Of a DNA stretch of 10,475 nt, positions 1 through 7,300 are shown in pieces. The position numbers were made by a program, and so were the translations under genes. This DNA comes from Lachnospiraceae bacterium. Lineage in GTDB: Bacteria; Bacillota_A; Clostridia; Lachnospirales; Lachnospiraceae. The stretch's first letter is position 1. Each line of letters begins with the position of its first letter. The notes beneath the pieces are model-generated. The model worked only from the letters and a program-made list of their open reading frames with translations, had not been told where the DNA came from and searched no databases. The stretch lies in NCBI GenBank assembly GCA_028694115.1, contig JAQUUB010000134.1, positions 1 through 10,475 on the forward strand, read 5' to 3'.

Positions 1-1
1 A

Positions 2-70
2 AACCCAGTGTTTACAAGGACCGACGCCCTCCATTATGTGCGAAGTCGCGAAATTCTAGAGGGGGGGTAA
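2..70 (+). pseudogene. C-terminal end of an unidentified protein (partial, cut by window edge)
   Basis: Frame 2 is open from the window edge to a TAA at 68-70 and ends in residues reading ALHYVRSREILEGG. The text looks protein-like rather than random. I do not recognise the family. It lies just upstream of phage-type gene remnants, so a phage or integrative-element origin is plausible but inferred. It could be the true end of a gene that starts upstream of the window, or a scrap. Confidence 0.3.
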
Positions 71-90
71 AAACCAATTAACCCTTTAGA

Positions 91-150
91 AACGTTGATA
101 TTACAAGTTTTATGAAGAATGTTACACCTGAAAAACTTGAAAAATAGTGA
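91..150 (+). pseudogene. Short coding scrap, family unknown
   Basis: Frame 1 reads VDITSFMKNVTPEKLEK and then stops at TAG, with a stop also just upstream at about 79-81. The composition resembles the C-terminus of a helical protein, but there is no start codon with a ribosome site and no full domain. It is best read as a decayed fragment belonging to the same phage-like debris as its neighbours. I assign no function. Confidence 0.2.
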
Positions 151-199
151 GGTTTAAAGGTGTTTTTTTTGACCCTAAAAATAAAACGAGGTGAACCTT

Positions 200-309
200 A
201 TGAAAACAACAGAAGAAATGAAACTCTTACCATTGATGAACTTATACCCCATGCGAATAATACCAGAACCCATAGCAAAGAGCAGATTAACAAAATCCGC
301 AGTAGCTTA
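200..309 (+). pseudogene. Truncated, frameshifted ParB-like N-terminal domain
   Basis: A good ribosome site (GAGGTGA, about 188-194) precedes ATG 200, which reads MKTTEEMKLLP. The similarity then continues in another frame as IDELIPHANNTRTHSKEQ followed by INKIRSSL, up to about 309. This matches the start of ParB/Srx-fold domains found at the N-terminus of phage and element-borne DNA methyltransferases, where a hydrophobic strand and a NNxRTH-type motif precede a helix. The two halves are restored to one frame by adding one base near 230-231. After residue SSL the sequence becomes unrelated, so the gene is both frameshifted and truncated. The family call is from pattern recognition; the frame break is seen directly. 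Confidence 0.6.
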
Positions 310-398
310 ATTAAGATTTTTAAGTATTCCAAAATGTACTGGATATATCCCCTGACTAGAGCTAATATGTACACACCAAAGGGAAGGGGAATGAAACC

Positions 399-578
399 AT
401 GAATAAAAAAATTGAGAAAAAACTTGAGGAAATTGCAAAAGAAGAGCTTTTTATTGAAACCTTAGAAACAAGATACTCTGATAGGCTTGATTTTCATGAC
501 GTTTCCGTATGGGGAGTAAAGAAAGCGCTAGAGCTTGCCTTTGAATTGGGAAAGCAAGAAGGGCGAAAAGAAAAGTGA
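399..578 (+). CDS. Small phage/element protein, DUF6900-like (59 aa)
   Basis: ATG 399 follows an AAGGGGA ribosome site and opens a 59-codon gene ending in TGA at 576-578. The product begins MNKKIEKKLEEIAKEEL, is rich in Lys and Glu and probably all-helical, and contains the segment FHDVSVWGVKKALELAFELG (residues 32-51). I recognise this as similar to the small DUF6900 proteins encoded by Firmicutes phages and conjugative elements; their biochemical role is unknown to me. The gene is intact, although the ParB-like gene just upstream is broken, and a terminator follows within 20 bases. That arrangement suggests the last gene of a decayed operon. The family name is from memory; the ORF, ribosome site and terminator are seen directly. 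Confidence 0.7.
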   Translation: MNKKIEKKLEEIAKEELFIETLETRYSDRLDFHDVSVWGVKKALELAFELGKQEGRKEK

Positions 579-592
579 AAAAATAATTGATT

Positions 593-613
593 AAAGACCT
601 TCGGGTCTTTTTT
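593..613 (+). terminator. Rho-independent terminator after the DUF6900-like gene
   Basis: A perfect 7-bp stem (AAAGACC at 593-599, GGTCTTT at 604-610) is closed by a TTCG tetraloop and followed by more T residues. It sits 14 bases after the stop codon and ends the phage-like remnant operon, so transcription from there should not enter the SLH genes. Confidence 0.9.
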
Positions 614-1350
614 CTCGTTTTAGAGTCCACAGGCGTGATGTTAAGTGAAAAATAATTATATAATCACATGTTTTTGAATATACTCACGAAAGCAAAAAAA
701 CGACTATCTAAGCCCTGGCACCCCGATTTTCTAAAATAAAAAGGATGTACTCATCACTAGGTGGGTATTGTTTATAGCACTCAACAGAAGGAGTAAAAAG
801 AAATTTACTTAGGGAAAATATCTAAATATATTAAAATATAACCCAATATTAGAATCTAATATATATGTTTCAACATGGCAATAAATGATTTATATAAAGA
901 GCCTTATGCGGGAAAATTGCATGTACGGTTCTGTTAGGGGCGGTAGTAATAGAAATATTATGGAAACTATCTACTCAACCCCTGGATTGTTTCAAGTACA
1001 TCCGCCTACTAAAAGATGGTTACAACACTAAGAAATGTTTCGTAGGTATCCAAATATTAGCAAAAGATATTTGATAATAATTTAGACGTTTTTATTTTCT
1101 CCTTATTTTACGCCTTTGTCAATAACAAGGATTAATGCCAAAGATACATTTTGATAATGATGGAGCACTCATAGGTTTGTATAAAAATCAGGTGGAGCAA
1201 AGTTTATAATGTTTTTGGTTAATAGTTTTATTCGTTCAAACATAATAGTCCCATATAAAGCATAAAAATTATCTTTGTCTTATTTTGTCGATTTTTTTTT
1301 TCGAAAAATTTAGAATTATTAGGAATTTTGTAGCATAAAAACCATGAAAG
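611..1350. other. Long AT-rich intergenic region with an intron relic, otherwise no gene found
   Basis: About 740 bases separate the small phage-type gene from the SLH promoter. No ORF with a ribosome site and protein-like content was found on either strand. The region contains the group II intron relic described separately. After it, a 29-codon stretch in one frame (985-1071, reading DCFKYIRLLKDGYN and on to a TGA) might be a scrap of the gene the intron sat in. Near the downstream end there is a T run and a 12-bp self-complementary TTTTTCGAAAAA at 1297-1308. The region looks like accumulated debris between two transcription units. Confidence 0.6.
899..982 (+). mobile_element. 3' relic of a group II intron (domains V and VI)
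   Basis: Positions 899-931 match the layout of bacterial domain V: an outer GAGCC...GGTTC pairing, a TAC element, a two-base bulge (TG), and an inner TGCGG/TTGCA stem capped by a GAAA-type loop. There is a mismatch in the outer helix (the sixth base is T where G is usual) and the inner hairpin is one base short, as expected of a decayed copy. Positions 932-982 can form a domain VI-like arm with GGGG/CCCC and GGTAGT/ACTATC pairings and an unpaired TACTCAA segment that could hold the branch-point A. The intron 3' end would be near AC 978-979. No maturase ORF or 5' GTGYG boundary is present upstream, so the element is dead or only its 3' part survives. Confidence 0.6.
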
Positions 1351-1359
1351 TGATATAAT
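1351..1359 (+). promoter_or_regulatory. Extended -10 promoter for the first SLH gene
   Basis: TGATATAAT is a perfect extended -10 element (TGn followed by TATAAT). No good -35 box lies at 17 bases; the best is a weak TTGTAG at 1328-1333 with a 20-base gap, which is tolerable for an extended -10 promoter. Transcription would begin near 1366 and give a leader of about 100 bases before the ATG at 1467. Confidence 0.65.
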
Positions 1360-1454
1360 ATTAACGATTCATTAATCAAATTTTAATTATTTAAGAGAAG
1401 AAGGTGAGTTATATACGGAATTTTTTTAATATGCAAGTTTATCGGAAGAATTTG

Positions 1455-1462
1455 AAGGAGGT
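1455..1462 (+). promoter_or_regulatory. Ribosome binding site that fixes the start of the first SLH gene
   Basis: AAGGAGGT is a near-perfect anti-16S match ending 4 bases before ATG 1467. It decides for this start over the in-frame GTG 1404 and ATG 1431, which would put about 21 and 12 non-signal-like residues in front of a normal signal peptide. Confidence 0.85.
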
Positions 1463-1466
1463 AAAA

Positions 1467-3392
1467 ATGAAACTAAAATCAAAAAACACAAGTAGAGCAA
1501 TATCTATGACTTTAGCTGCCTTAATGTTAGTTGTACCTGTCAATGTGGTATTAGCTGCATCAACTGATATTCAGGGTCACTGGGCAGAAAAGACAATTAC
1601 CGAATGGCAGGCCAAGGGCCTAATCGGCGGTTACCAGGACGGCACATTTAAGCCGGATAAGCCTGCAACTAGAGCTGAATTTGCTCGTATTATGAACCAA
1701 GCCTTAGGCTTAAGCAGCAAAGGAATTGTTGCTTTTTCCGATGTTATCCCTAGCGATTGGTTCTATAACGATGTTGCCATTGCATTGGGAGAGGAATACA
1801 CAGCTGGATATCCGGACGGAACATTTAAACCCAATGAAACGATAACCAGAGCTCAGGCCGCAATATTCATTGCAAATGCAATTGAAGCGGCAGGTGGTTC
1901 TATTACAGCATTTACAGATGCAGATGATATTCCTGCATGGGCAAAGGATTCTGTAGGAGCAATCGTTGCAAAAGGCTATATGAGCGGATATCCCGACGGA
2001 ACCTTTAAGCCAAATGCAGTTTTAACTAGAGCAGAAGCAGTCTCTACCTTGAACAGAATTATGGGGACTGTAACAGAACAAACAACGGTAACTGAAAAAG
2101 ATGTTGTCATTGATCTGGATGACACAAAGCTTGAAAATCAAACTGTCGCTGGAAATGTAATTATTTCTGAAAAAGTAGGAGACGGTGAGGTTTATTTAAG
2201 CAATGTTGAAATTAAAGGTGATTTGATTGTTCATGGCGGTGGAGATCACTCTGTTTATGCTGATAGCGTTGTTGTCAAGGGTAAGGCTTTGTTGGATAAG
2301 AAAAACGTTCGCTTTCAAGTTTCTGGAAAAACTGAAATTTCTAAATTAGAAATTAAACAGGCTTGCAATTTACAGGAAAAGAATTTTACAGGGGAAGTAA
2401 AAGCAATTAGTGTTGCAGCACCTGTTTCGGATAAAATTACTATTGGGTTAAATGCTGGGGAATTGATTGTTCAGAATAAATCAACTCTTGTTATTAACAA
2501 AAACATTGAAAAAATAGTAATTGAAAATGGAGCAAATGACACTAAATTAGAAATTGAAAAAGGTGCAAAAATTGGCACTGTGACAGCGGATGCTAAGTTG
2601 GCCATTACCGGTAGTGGTACAGTTGCTAAATTGGAAGCACATGTGGATGGCATTACGGTTGCACCATCTACAGCAGTTACTAAAACTGATACTGCTCCCG
2701 GTGTTACAGAACCTACGAAACCAGCTGTAAGTGGCGGAGGTGGCGGAGGTGGTGGATCCACTTCGCCTACCGTTTCACAGTACGATTTAGTATTTAACTA
2801 CTATAGAAACGATGTTATAACGAAAACCGCAGTCAGAACTTTTAATGGAACAGATGCGGTTAGTAAGGCATTAATATACCAATTTTATGATGATAACAAA
2901 GATGCTATTAAGACGCAGCTTGTTGGTGCGGATGGATTAATTACCAAAATACTGAGTTTAGAGTCAGATTCTAATACAAACTATGCGCAGTCAATGGCAT
3001 TAAAAATTTTAAACTATAGTGGTGTGGACCCCCTTAAGGTTGTCAATAAACAAAATAATGAAGCACTTTTAATCAAGATTAGAAATGGTATTGCTTCTAA
3101 TGCTGATATCGAACAACTAGCTGACATCATTGCAGATGCTAGCTTGGCTGATATTGAATCAGATATACTTACACTTTATGGAGCTAAAACCAAAAGTGAC
3201 TTAAATCTTTCTGGGCTTGCAATTTCTTTATGGAGTGCTGCGGCTGAAGCAGATATGAATAGTAAAACTTTAAGTACGCTTAGCAGCGAATTTTTAGCGG
3301 ATGCGGGCACAATTAGTCAGTATGATACAAAAACACTTTTAAGTATTGAACTTGGAACTACAAAGCTTGTAGTAAGCGTAAGAAAAGTTTAA
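1467..3392 (+). CDS. S-layer homology (SLH) domain surface protein with beta-repeat region (641 aa)
   Basis: This is an exported cell-wall protein. Residues 1-30 are a Sec signal peptide (basic N-terminus, hydrophobic core, cleavage near VLA/A). Three SLH domains follow at about 32-80, 87-140 and 145-199, each with the G-Y-x-D-G-T-F-K-P core; their TRAE, TRAQ and TRAE motifs are the part that in known SLH proteins grips secondary cell-wall polysaccharide. Residues about 210-400 are Val/Ile/Lys-rich short strands (for example NVIISEKVGDGEVYLSNVEI) of a kind common in clostridial and Paenibacillus SLH proteins and probably form a beta-solenoid. A run of eight Gly (423-430) links to a C-terminal domain (about 436-641) that I do not recognise, partly helical and rich in Ala and Asp. 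The gene has its own promoter and is followed by a stem-loop. Base composition is more GC-rich than in the polysaccharide genes, most clearly over the SLH repeats. Confidence 0.9.
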   Translation: MKLKSKNTSRAISMTLAALMLVVPVNVVLAASTDIQGHWAEKTITEWQAKGLIGGYQDGTFKPDKPATRAEFARIMNQALGLSSKGIVAFSDVIPSDWFYNDVAIALGEEYTAGYPDGTFKPNETITRAQAAIFIANAIEAAGGSITAFTDADDIPAWAKDSVGAIVAKGYMSGYPDGTFKPNAVLTRAEAVSTLNRIMGTVTEQTTVTEKDVVIDLDDTKLENQTVAGNVIISEKVGDGEVYLSNVEIKGDLIVHGGGDHSVYADSVVVKGKALLDKKNVRFQVSGKTEISKLEIKQACNLQEKNFTGEVKAISVAAPVSDKITIGLNAGELIVQNKSTLVINKNIEKIVIENGANDTKLEIEKGAKIGTVTADAKLAITGSGTVAKLEAHVDGITVAPSTAVTKTDTAPGVTEPTKPAVSGGGGGGGGSTSPTVSQYDLVFNYYRNDVITKTAVRTFNGTDAVSKALIYQFYDDNKDAIKTQLVGADGLITKILSLESDSNTNYAQSMALKILNYSGVDPLKVVNKQNNEALLIKIRNGIASNADIEQLADIIADASLADIESDILTLYGAKTKSDLNLSGLAISLWSAAAEADMNSKTLSTLSSEFLADAGTISQYDTKTLLSIELGTTKLVVSVRKV

Positions 3393-3407
3393 GTAAGATA
3401 AACACAA

Positions 3408-3443
3408 AATCATAAAAGAGGGGGTTACCCTTCTTTTATGATT
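3408..3443 (+). terminator. Long stem-loop between the two SLH genes
   Basis: A 16-bp stem (3408-3423 with 3428-3443, one G-T wobble) closes a GTTA loop, starting 15 bases after the stop codon. It is strong but lacks a T run downstream, so it may be a weak or read-through terminator, or a 3' stabiliser that keeps the first SLH message more abundant than the second. Confidence 0.55.
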
Positions 3444-3487
3444 ATAAACAATATAGAAGTTGATTTATATCTTCTGAAGTGTATATT

Positions 3488-3493
3488 AGGAGG
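3488..3493 (+). promoter_or_regulatory. Ribosome binding site of the second SLH gene
   Basis: AGGAGG lies 6 bases before ATG 3500. It selects this ATG over the in-frame GTG at 3479 and gives a normal signal peptide. I saw no clear promoter in the 100 bases upstream, so the gene may depend on read-through from the first SLH gene. Confidence 0.85.
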
Positions 3494-3499
3494 ATTCAA

Positions 3500-4561
3500 A
3501 TGAAAAGAAAGAGCATTACAATAGCAACTGTACTATGCAGTTCTCTATTTTTACCAACCATTTCGTATGCAGCTACATATTCAGATTTAAACCCTACAAA
3601 CTGGGCAACTGGTGCAATAGAAGAAATGGCTGAAAAAGGATATATCGGTGGATATGAAGATGGAACATTCAAACCATCAAGAGAAATAACGAGAGCGGAG
3701 CTATTAACAATAATAAACAAAATGAATAACTTTACTGAGGAAACAGAAATATCTTTTTCAGATGTAAGTTCTTCGAATTGGGCATATAGAGAAATCAAAA
3801 AAGCAGTAGCGGCTGGATATGTGTCTGGTTTTGGTGATAATACATTTAAGCCTAACGAAAATGTGACAAGAGAGCAGATAGCGGTAATGTTAAATAATCT
3901 ATATGAACTTGAAACGAAAGAAGAAAACATAAATATAGATGATTTAGAAGAAGTGTCATTTTGGGCAAAAGAAGCAGTAAAAAATGTTGTTTCAAATAAA
4001 ATAATGAGCGGCTATTCTGACGGGACATTTGGAGGTAAAAGAAGAATTACAAGAGCAGAAGGAGTAGTAGCACTTCATAATGTTTCGGATTCTAATATAT
4101 TCATTGCAAAAAAAGAGTCTATAAATCAAGACCTTGAGAATATAGAGATTGAAGATAAGGTAGAACAAGAAATTCAGCAAGAACAAATACCGAATTCAGG
4201 ACAGACAGGGACTTCAGGTGGCGGCTCAAACGGAGGTTCTTCAGGTGGAGGGTCATCGGCAAGTGAGCAGCAAGAGGTAAATGAAAAACTACAAAGAGCA
4301 CTTTCCGTATTTAATAATAGAGTGGTTCCTAAATATACAACGGATAATCAAAAACAAGTAGCGGATATTATATCGGAATCCATAGAAAGTTACTTAAATG
4401 ATTCAAACTATGACATATCTTCAGATGTACAAAGCGCAAAGGATATATATAAGAATATGACTCAAGAGGAAAGAAAAGAGTTTGAACTTATTACCACAGG
4501 GAATATGGATATCACTTTGCTTATGGAATTGAACAGGACGTTTAATATAGTGAATCTCTAA
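3500..4561 (+). CDS. SLH domain surface protein, short (353 aa)
   Basis: A second exported SLH protein. Residues 1-24 form a signal peptide ending SYA/AT. SLH domains occupy about 25-77, 85-135 and 148-195, with TRAE, TREQ and TRAE motifs; the second reads GFGDNTFKPN and the third GYSDGTFGG, so the usual F-K-P of the third is lost. An acidic Glu/Gln-rich stretch (205-230) and a Gly/Ser linker (about 233-254) lead to a helical C-terminal domain (about 256-353) of unknown family. Domain order copies the first SLH gene, but the beta-repeat region is absent and the C-terminal domain is unrelated by eye. It sits directly before the polysaccharide cluster (105-base gap to the dehydratase, no clear terminator). 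Probable role: attachment to wall polysaccharide and presentation of the C-terminal domain; the specific function is unknown. Confidence 0.88.
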   Translation: MKRKSITIATVLCSSLFLPTISYAATYSDLNPTNWATGAIEEMAEKGYIGGYEDGTFKPSREITRAELLTIINKMNNFTEETEISFSDVSSSNWAYREIKKAVAAGYVSGFGDNTFKPNENVTREQIAVMLNNLYELETKEENINIDDLEEVSFWAKEAVKNVVSNKIMSGYSDGTFGGKRRITRAEGVVALHNVSDSNIFIAKKESINQDLENIEIEDKVEQEIQQEQIPNSGQTGTSGGGSNGGSSGGGSSASEQQEVNEKLQRALSVFNNRVVPKYTTDNQKQVADIISESIESYLNDSNYDISSDVQSAKDIYKNMTQEERKEFELITTGNMDITLLMELNRTFNIVNL

Positions 4562-4666
4562 ATAGAAAGTTTTCATCAGAACATTATGTATGATTCTAAG
4601 GATCCAGTTGTTTTATATGGAATAAAAACAGAGATACTTATCATGTAAAGTTTGGAAGGTAGATAT

Positions 4667-6538
4667 ATGAAAGCATATAGATTAAAAAACAAAAACTTAA
4701 GAAAATTAGTGCTTCTATGTGCAGACTTAGTTCTTATAATAATTGCTGCAGTATTGTCTCTTGAAATAAGGTTTGATTTCAATATGGGAGTGCAGTACAT
4801 GATGTATAAACAAGTATTTATAGAGAATATGGTGATTTATTCAATTGTAATCATAGGAACTCTAAATTTATTTGGGCTTTACAAAAGTCTCTGGAAATAT
4901 GCTAGCATCAATGAACTTATATCCGTGGGACTAGCTTCATTTTGGAGCAATGTAATACTTTACGTAGTGTTTAACCGAATGGGAGTTCAAATGCCAAGAA
5001 GTTTCTATTTAATTAATATATTCATGATAATGACAACAGTTGGAGGTTTTAGATTTTCATATAGAATATTTAGAAGGCTAAAAATGGATTCCTTATTAAA
5101 AAGAAAAAACGAAATAAGGAAAACGAATACGCTTATAATTGGCGCTGGAGAAGCTGGTATCCTTACTGCAAAGGAGCTTTTGAAAAACTATGAACTTTCT
5201 AAAACGCTAGTGGGGTTTTTAGATGATGATGAAAACAAAATAGGGGAATGGATAAATGGGCTTTTAGTTATAGATAAAGTGGAAAATGTTGCAAAAGTTT
5301 CTGATGAGATGCATATAGATGAAATCATATTAGCTATTCCATCTGTATCAAATATAAGAAGGAAAGAAATACTTGAGCTTTGTAAGGAGTTAGGGGTCAA
5401 ATTAAGAATACTTCCAGGAATATATGAACTTATCGATGGGAAAGTAGATGTAAAGCGAATTAGGGATGTGGACATAGAGGACTTATTAGGAAGAGAGCCT
5501 ATAATACTTGAAAATCCCGATATAGAAAAATATATAAAAGATAAGGTTGTTATGATTACAGGTGGTGGCGGTTCAATTGGATCTGAGTTGTGCAGGCAGA
5601 TAGCAAGGTTATCACCAAAGATACTTATCATATTTGACATATATGAAAATAGTGTTTACGACATTCAAAATGAGCTCGTAAGAGATTATAGTAACAAAAT
5701 AAACCTGAAAGTGCTTATTGGGTCTGTGCGGGATAAAGATAGATTGGAAGATGTGTTTTCACAGTATAGACCAAACATAGTATTTCACGCAGCCGCTCAT
5801 AAGCATGTACCTTTAATGCAGGATAGTCCATTTGAAGCTATAAAGAATAACACATTTGGAACATTAAACGTAGCCTGTGTTGCGGGGGAATATGAATGTC
5901 AGAGATTCGTATTGATATCCACAGACAAAGCGGTTAACCCTACTAATTTAATGGGCGCAAGTAAGAGACTTGCAGAGATTGCAATACAGAGTTTGGATCA
6001 TAAATACAAAAACACAGAATTTGTATCGGTAAGATTTGGAAATGTGCTTGGAAGTAACGGGAGCGTAATTCCCCTGTTTAAAAAACAAATAGAGCGTGGA
6101 GGACCAATCACGGTTACTCATCCAGATATAATTAGATATTTTATGACTATACCAGAAGCTGTAGAACTTGTGCTGCAGGCAGGATCCATGGCAAATGGTG
6201 GAGAAGTATTTATTCTGGATATGGGAGAACCTGTAAAAATTCTAAGTTTGGCAGAAGATTTAATTAAATTATCTGGATTTGAACCAAATGTAGATATAGA
6301 TATAGAGTTCACCGGATTAAGACCAGGGGAAAAATTATTTGAAGAACTTCTTATGGATGAAGAAGGAATTAAAAAGACAGGACATAAAAAAATATTTATA
6401 GGAAAGCCTTTGGAAGAAAAAATAGTACAAATAGACAATACACTTTTTAAAATAAGAGAAGCTGTAGAGTTAAAAGATTTGGTTAGATTAGAGAAAAATA
6501 TAAAAAGCCTGGTGCCAAACTATAGAAGTAAAGAATAA
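4667..6538 (+). CDS. capD: Membrane-bound nucleoside-diphosphate-sugar 4,6-dehydratase (WbpM/PglF/CapD type, 623 aa)
   Basis: Predicted to turn UDP-GlcNAc into UDP-4-keto-6-deoxy-HexNAc, an early step towards di-N-acetylbacillosamine-type or related sugars. Four transmembrane helices are likely in the first 135 residues. A first Rossmann-like CoA-binding domain starts at IIGAGEAG (157-164). The catalytic extended-SDR domain starts at TGGGGSIG (298-305, NAD binding) and includes FHAAAHKHVPLM (373-384), STDK (418-421) and NLMGASK (427-433). Met429 sits where short dehydratases have the catalytic Tyr, as is normal in this large membrane-bound subfamily, with Lys433 four residues on. Length is typical of the family. 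ATG 4667 is chosen because GGAAGG precedes it; an in-frame TTG at 4652 would add five residues. A weak promoter (TTGTTT 4608, GATACT 4633) is possible but not convincing. WbpM, PglF and EpsC are all close relatives, so the exact stereochemistry is not decided. Confidence 0.92.
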   Translation: MKAYRLKNKNLRKLVLLCADLVLIIIAAVLSLEIRFDFNMGVQYMMYKQVFIENMVIYSIVIIGTLNLFGLYKSLWKYASINELISVGLASFWSNVILYVVFNRMGVQMPRSFYLINIFMIMTTVGGFRFSYRIFRRLKMDSLLKRKNEIRKTNTLIIGAGEAGILTAKELLKNYELSKTLVGFLDDDENKIGEWINGLLVIDKVENVAKVSDEMHIDEIILAIPSVSNIRRKEILELCKELGVKLRILPGIYELIDGKVDVKRIRDVDIEDLLGREPIILENPDIEKYIKDKVVMITGGGGSIGSELCRQIARLSPKILIIFDIYENSVYDIQNELVRDYSNKINLKVLIGSVRDKDRLEDVFSQYRPNIVFHAAAHKHVPLMQDSPFEAIKNNTFGTLNVACVAGEYECQRFVLISTDKAVNPTNLMGASKRLAEIAIQSLDHKYKNTEFVSVRFGNVLGSNGSVIPLFKKQIERGGPITVTHPDIIRYFMTIPEAVELVLQAGSMANGGEVFILDMGEPVKILSLAEDLIKLSGFEPNVDIDIEFTGLRPGEKLFEELLMDEEGIKKTGHKKIFIGKPLEEKIVQIDNTLFKIREAVELKDLVRLEKNIKSLVPNYRSKE

Positions 6539-6586
6539 AAAATTATTATTTAAAACATTAGAGAAGCTATTAGAGGAGGAGACTAG

Positions 6587-7288
6587 ATGGAAGAAACCAT
6601 TGAGCTGCGTGAGCTCTTGGATATTGTGCTAAAAAGAAAATGGACGATAATCGTAATAACTATACTTTCATTAATATTAGGTGGAGTATATAGTGCATTT
6701 ATGGTGACACCAATGTATAGGTCAGATACCACCCTTATGGTAAATAGCTCAAAAGGAATAAGTGCAGGAGACCTAGCTGCGAGTTTTGACCTAGGCAGCG
6801 TTAACCTAAGCCAAAAATTAGTTGTTACTTATGGAGAGATAGTCAAATCAAGGATAGTGCTGGAGGAAGTCATAGACAGACTTGACCTAGATATGACATA
6901 CAATCAGCTTTTATTGAATACTACATCTCAACCGGTAGGATCTACAGAAATACTTAAAATTTCTGTTCAAAATGAAGACTCAAAAATGGCTTCACAAATA
7001 GCTAATACAATTTCAGAAGTATTTGTTAAAGAAGTAATGAGAATACTTAAAGTTAATAACGTAGAGACCATAGATAGAGCTATACCTATGCCAAACCCTA
7101 TAAATGTAAAAATACCTTTAAACATGGCAATATCACTAGTGCTAGGATTAATGGTAGGATTTTTTTTGGCATTTGTTTTAGAATATCTTGATAATACTAT
7201 AAAAACAGAAAGTGACGTAGAAAAACACTTGGGACTTGCAGTAATAGGAAGTATACCGGTTTTTGAACATGTTACAAAAAAGAATTAA
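6587..7288 (+). CDS. cpsC: Wzz/YveK-type polysaccharide chain-length regulator and kinase activator (233 aa)
   Basis: A membrane adaptor that in Firmicutes sets polymer length and activates the partner BY-kinase. The N-terminal Wzz motif reads IELRELLDIVLKRKW (5-19), followed by transmembrane helix 1 (about 19-40), an extracytoplasmic region, the Pro-rich AIPMPNPINVKIP stretch (166-178) typical of this family, and transmembrane helix 2 (about 178-198). The cytoplasmic tail ends in TIKTESDVEKHLGLAVIGSIP-like sequence (204-224), the part known in homologues to contact the kinase. It has no kinase domain of its own, which is the usual split arrangement in Gram-positives. ATG 6587 has a strong AGAGGAGGAG site. 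It lies 48 bases after the dehydratase and 12 before the kinase, so these are probably co-transcribed. Confidence 0.93.
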   Translation: MEETIELRELLDIVLKRKWTIIVITILSLILGGVYSAFMVTPMYRSDTTLMVNSSKGISAGDLAASFDLGSVNLSQKLVVTYGEIVKSRIVLEEVIDRLDLDMTYNQLLLNTTSQPVGSTEILKISVQNEDSKMASQIANTISEVFVKEVMRILKVNNVETIDRAIPMPNPINVKIPLNMAISLVLGLMVGFFLAFVLEYLDNTIKTESDVEKHLGLAVIGSIPVFEHVTKKN

Positions 7289-7300
7289 GAGGTGTAATCA

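Noticed and set aside
160..402. 80-codon ORF read as one gene
   Set aside because: Its start lies in a T run without a ribosome site, and only the middle portion is ParB-like. The true start is ATG 200 in another frame, so this is a frameshifted remnant.
939..946. GGCGGTAG, an exact match to the core of the enterobacterial ops/JUMPstart element linked to polysaccharide operons
   Set aside because: It falls inside the domain VI-like arm of the intron relic, is more than 3.5 kb from the polysaccharide genes, is separated from them by two SLH genes, and ops is a RfaH element of Gram-negative bacteria. Coincidence is the simplest reading.
1205..1210. TATAAT upstream of the first SLH gene as a second promoter
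   Set aside because: No -35 box at suitable spacing (nearest TTGTAT leaves 22 bases) and no TG extension. The region is AT-rich enough to produce this by chance.
2471..2761. Minus-strand ORF with a poly-Pro start
   Set aside because: It is the complement of the poly-Gly linker and beta-repeat region of the SLH gene; low complexity, no ribosome site.
3496..3930. Minus-strand ORF of 144 codons
   Set aside because: It lies fully inside the second SLH gene on the opposite strand, and the SLH frame has signal peptide, motifs and ribosome site. It is a shadow.
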